Source: Cordylochernes scorpioides (lineage: Eukaryota > Arthropoda > Arachnida > Pseudoscorpiones > Chernetidae). From it: 64,000 bases of DNA. Below are positions 63,735 to 64,000 of the stretch, one piece after another. Within the stretch, counting starts at the first letter, position 1. Each line of letters begins with the position of its first letter. Made by a program: the position numbers and the translations under genes. The stretch lies in the NCBI GenBank assembly GCA_030710605.1, contig CP092870.1:96810592-96874591 (forward strand). The letters run 5' to 3'. The notes under the pieces were generated by a model. That model saw nothing but the letters and a program-made list of their open reading frames with translations, did not search any database and was not told where the DNA came from.

Positions 63735-64000
63735 TACATATATATTAAATAGTTAATTAAACTTCGTGTAAGTTGCATAGTAATATTTGAAATTTTCCAA
63801 TTTGCAGCAATTTCATGCACTTTTAGGAGTTCTTTATGATTTTTTTCGAAGATTTAGAAGTATTTAAAAATATTTCAGGTCTTGATTATTATTCTTTGAA
63901 TGTCTTTTTTCGATAGCGATATCAAACAAAACACAACCTGATCTCTTACATATATACATATAAGCGTGTTTAGTAGGTGTACCTTGTCCCGGGGGATTTC
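63735..64000. other. AT-rich end of window, nothing recognised
   Basis: No ORF, repeat partner or RNA gene seen before the window ends. Confidence 0.5.

Overview
This looks like AT-rich, repeat-dense nuclear DNA from an invertebrate animal. No compact prokaryote-like gene arrangement is visible. Instead there are short exons bounded by consensus GT-AG splice sites, a 59-bp satellite, tRNA-derived SINEs, several classes of LINE, LTR retrotransposons, a Helentron, Tc1/mariner remnants and many foldback repeats carrying hammerhead-ribozyme-like motifs. Two host genes were found by reading splice sites, both on the minus strand. One is an MPND-like gene with a RAMA domain split over exons at 10649-10929, 9033-9179 and 6777-7118. 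The other is the 3' end of an animal lipoxygenase gene, exons 51957-52120 and 48683-48797. A lipoxygenase gene argues against an insect and fits a chelicerate, crustacean or other invertebrate; this is inference.

Layout. 1-6750 is a satellite array that stops about 20 bp from the splice donor of the leftmost MPND exon, so it appears to lie in that gene's next intron. 6777-11200 holds the MPND exons with SINE, LINE and foldback insertions in the introns. 11271-18274 and 20304-28280 are two direct copies, A and B, of one segment, separated by an internally deleted Helentron (18275-20303). Copy A carries a recent LTR element with an intact 829-codon Gag-protease-integrase ORF and no reverse transcriptase. 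Copy B lacks it (an empty site) but carries two 5'-truncated LINEs with 14-bp target duplications.

28147-31570 is a decayed Ty3/gypsy fragment and a Tc1 transposase remnant, with three foldback insertions that have perfect 12-13 bp target duplications. 32328-45012 is a nest of mariner and LINE fragments (at least three LINE lineages) bounded by inverted 400-bp mariner-like ends. 45360-45612 is a solo LTR. 47343-47735 is an unassigned ORF. 48080-48215 contains the best hammerhead ribozyme in the window.

53756-59073 is a nearly complete Ty3/gypsy element, with a plausible -1 frameshift signal between Gag and Pol and two disabling lesions. 59122-62609 is a second LTR element with long, largely non-coding interior and only a Gag-like zinc knuckle on the minus strand. 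The right edge (62680-63730) is a cluster of large palindromes.

The strongest candidates for something under-described are: (1) hammerhead-bearing foldback repeats in several families; (2) the RT-less but ORF-intact LTR element, apparently mobilised in trans; (3) the A-Helentron-B duplication, which fits unequal recombination between polymorphic Helentron insertions.
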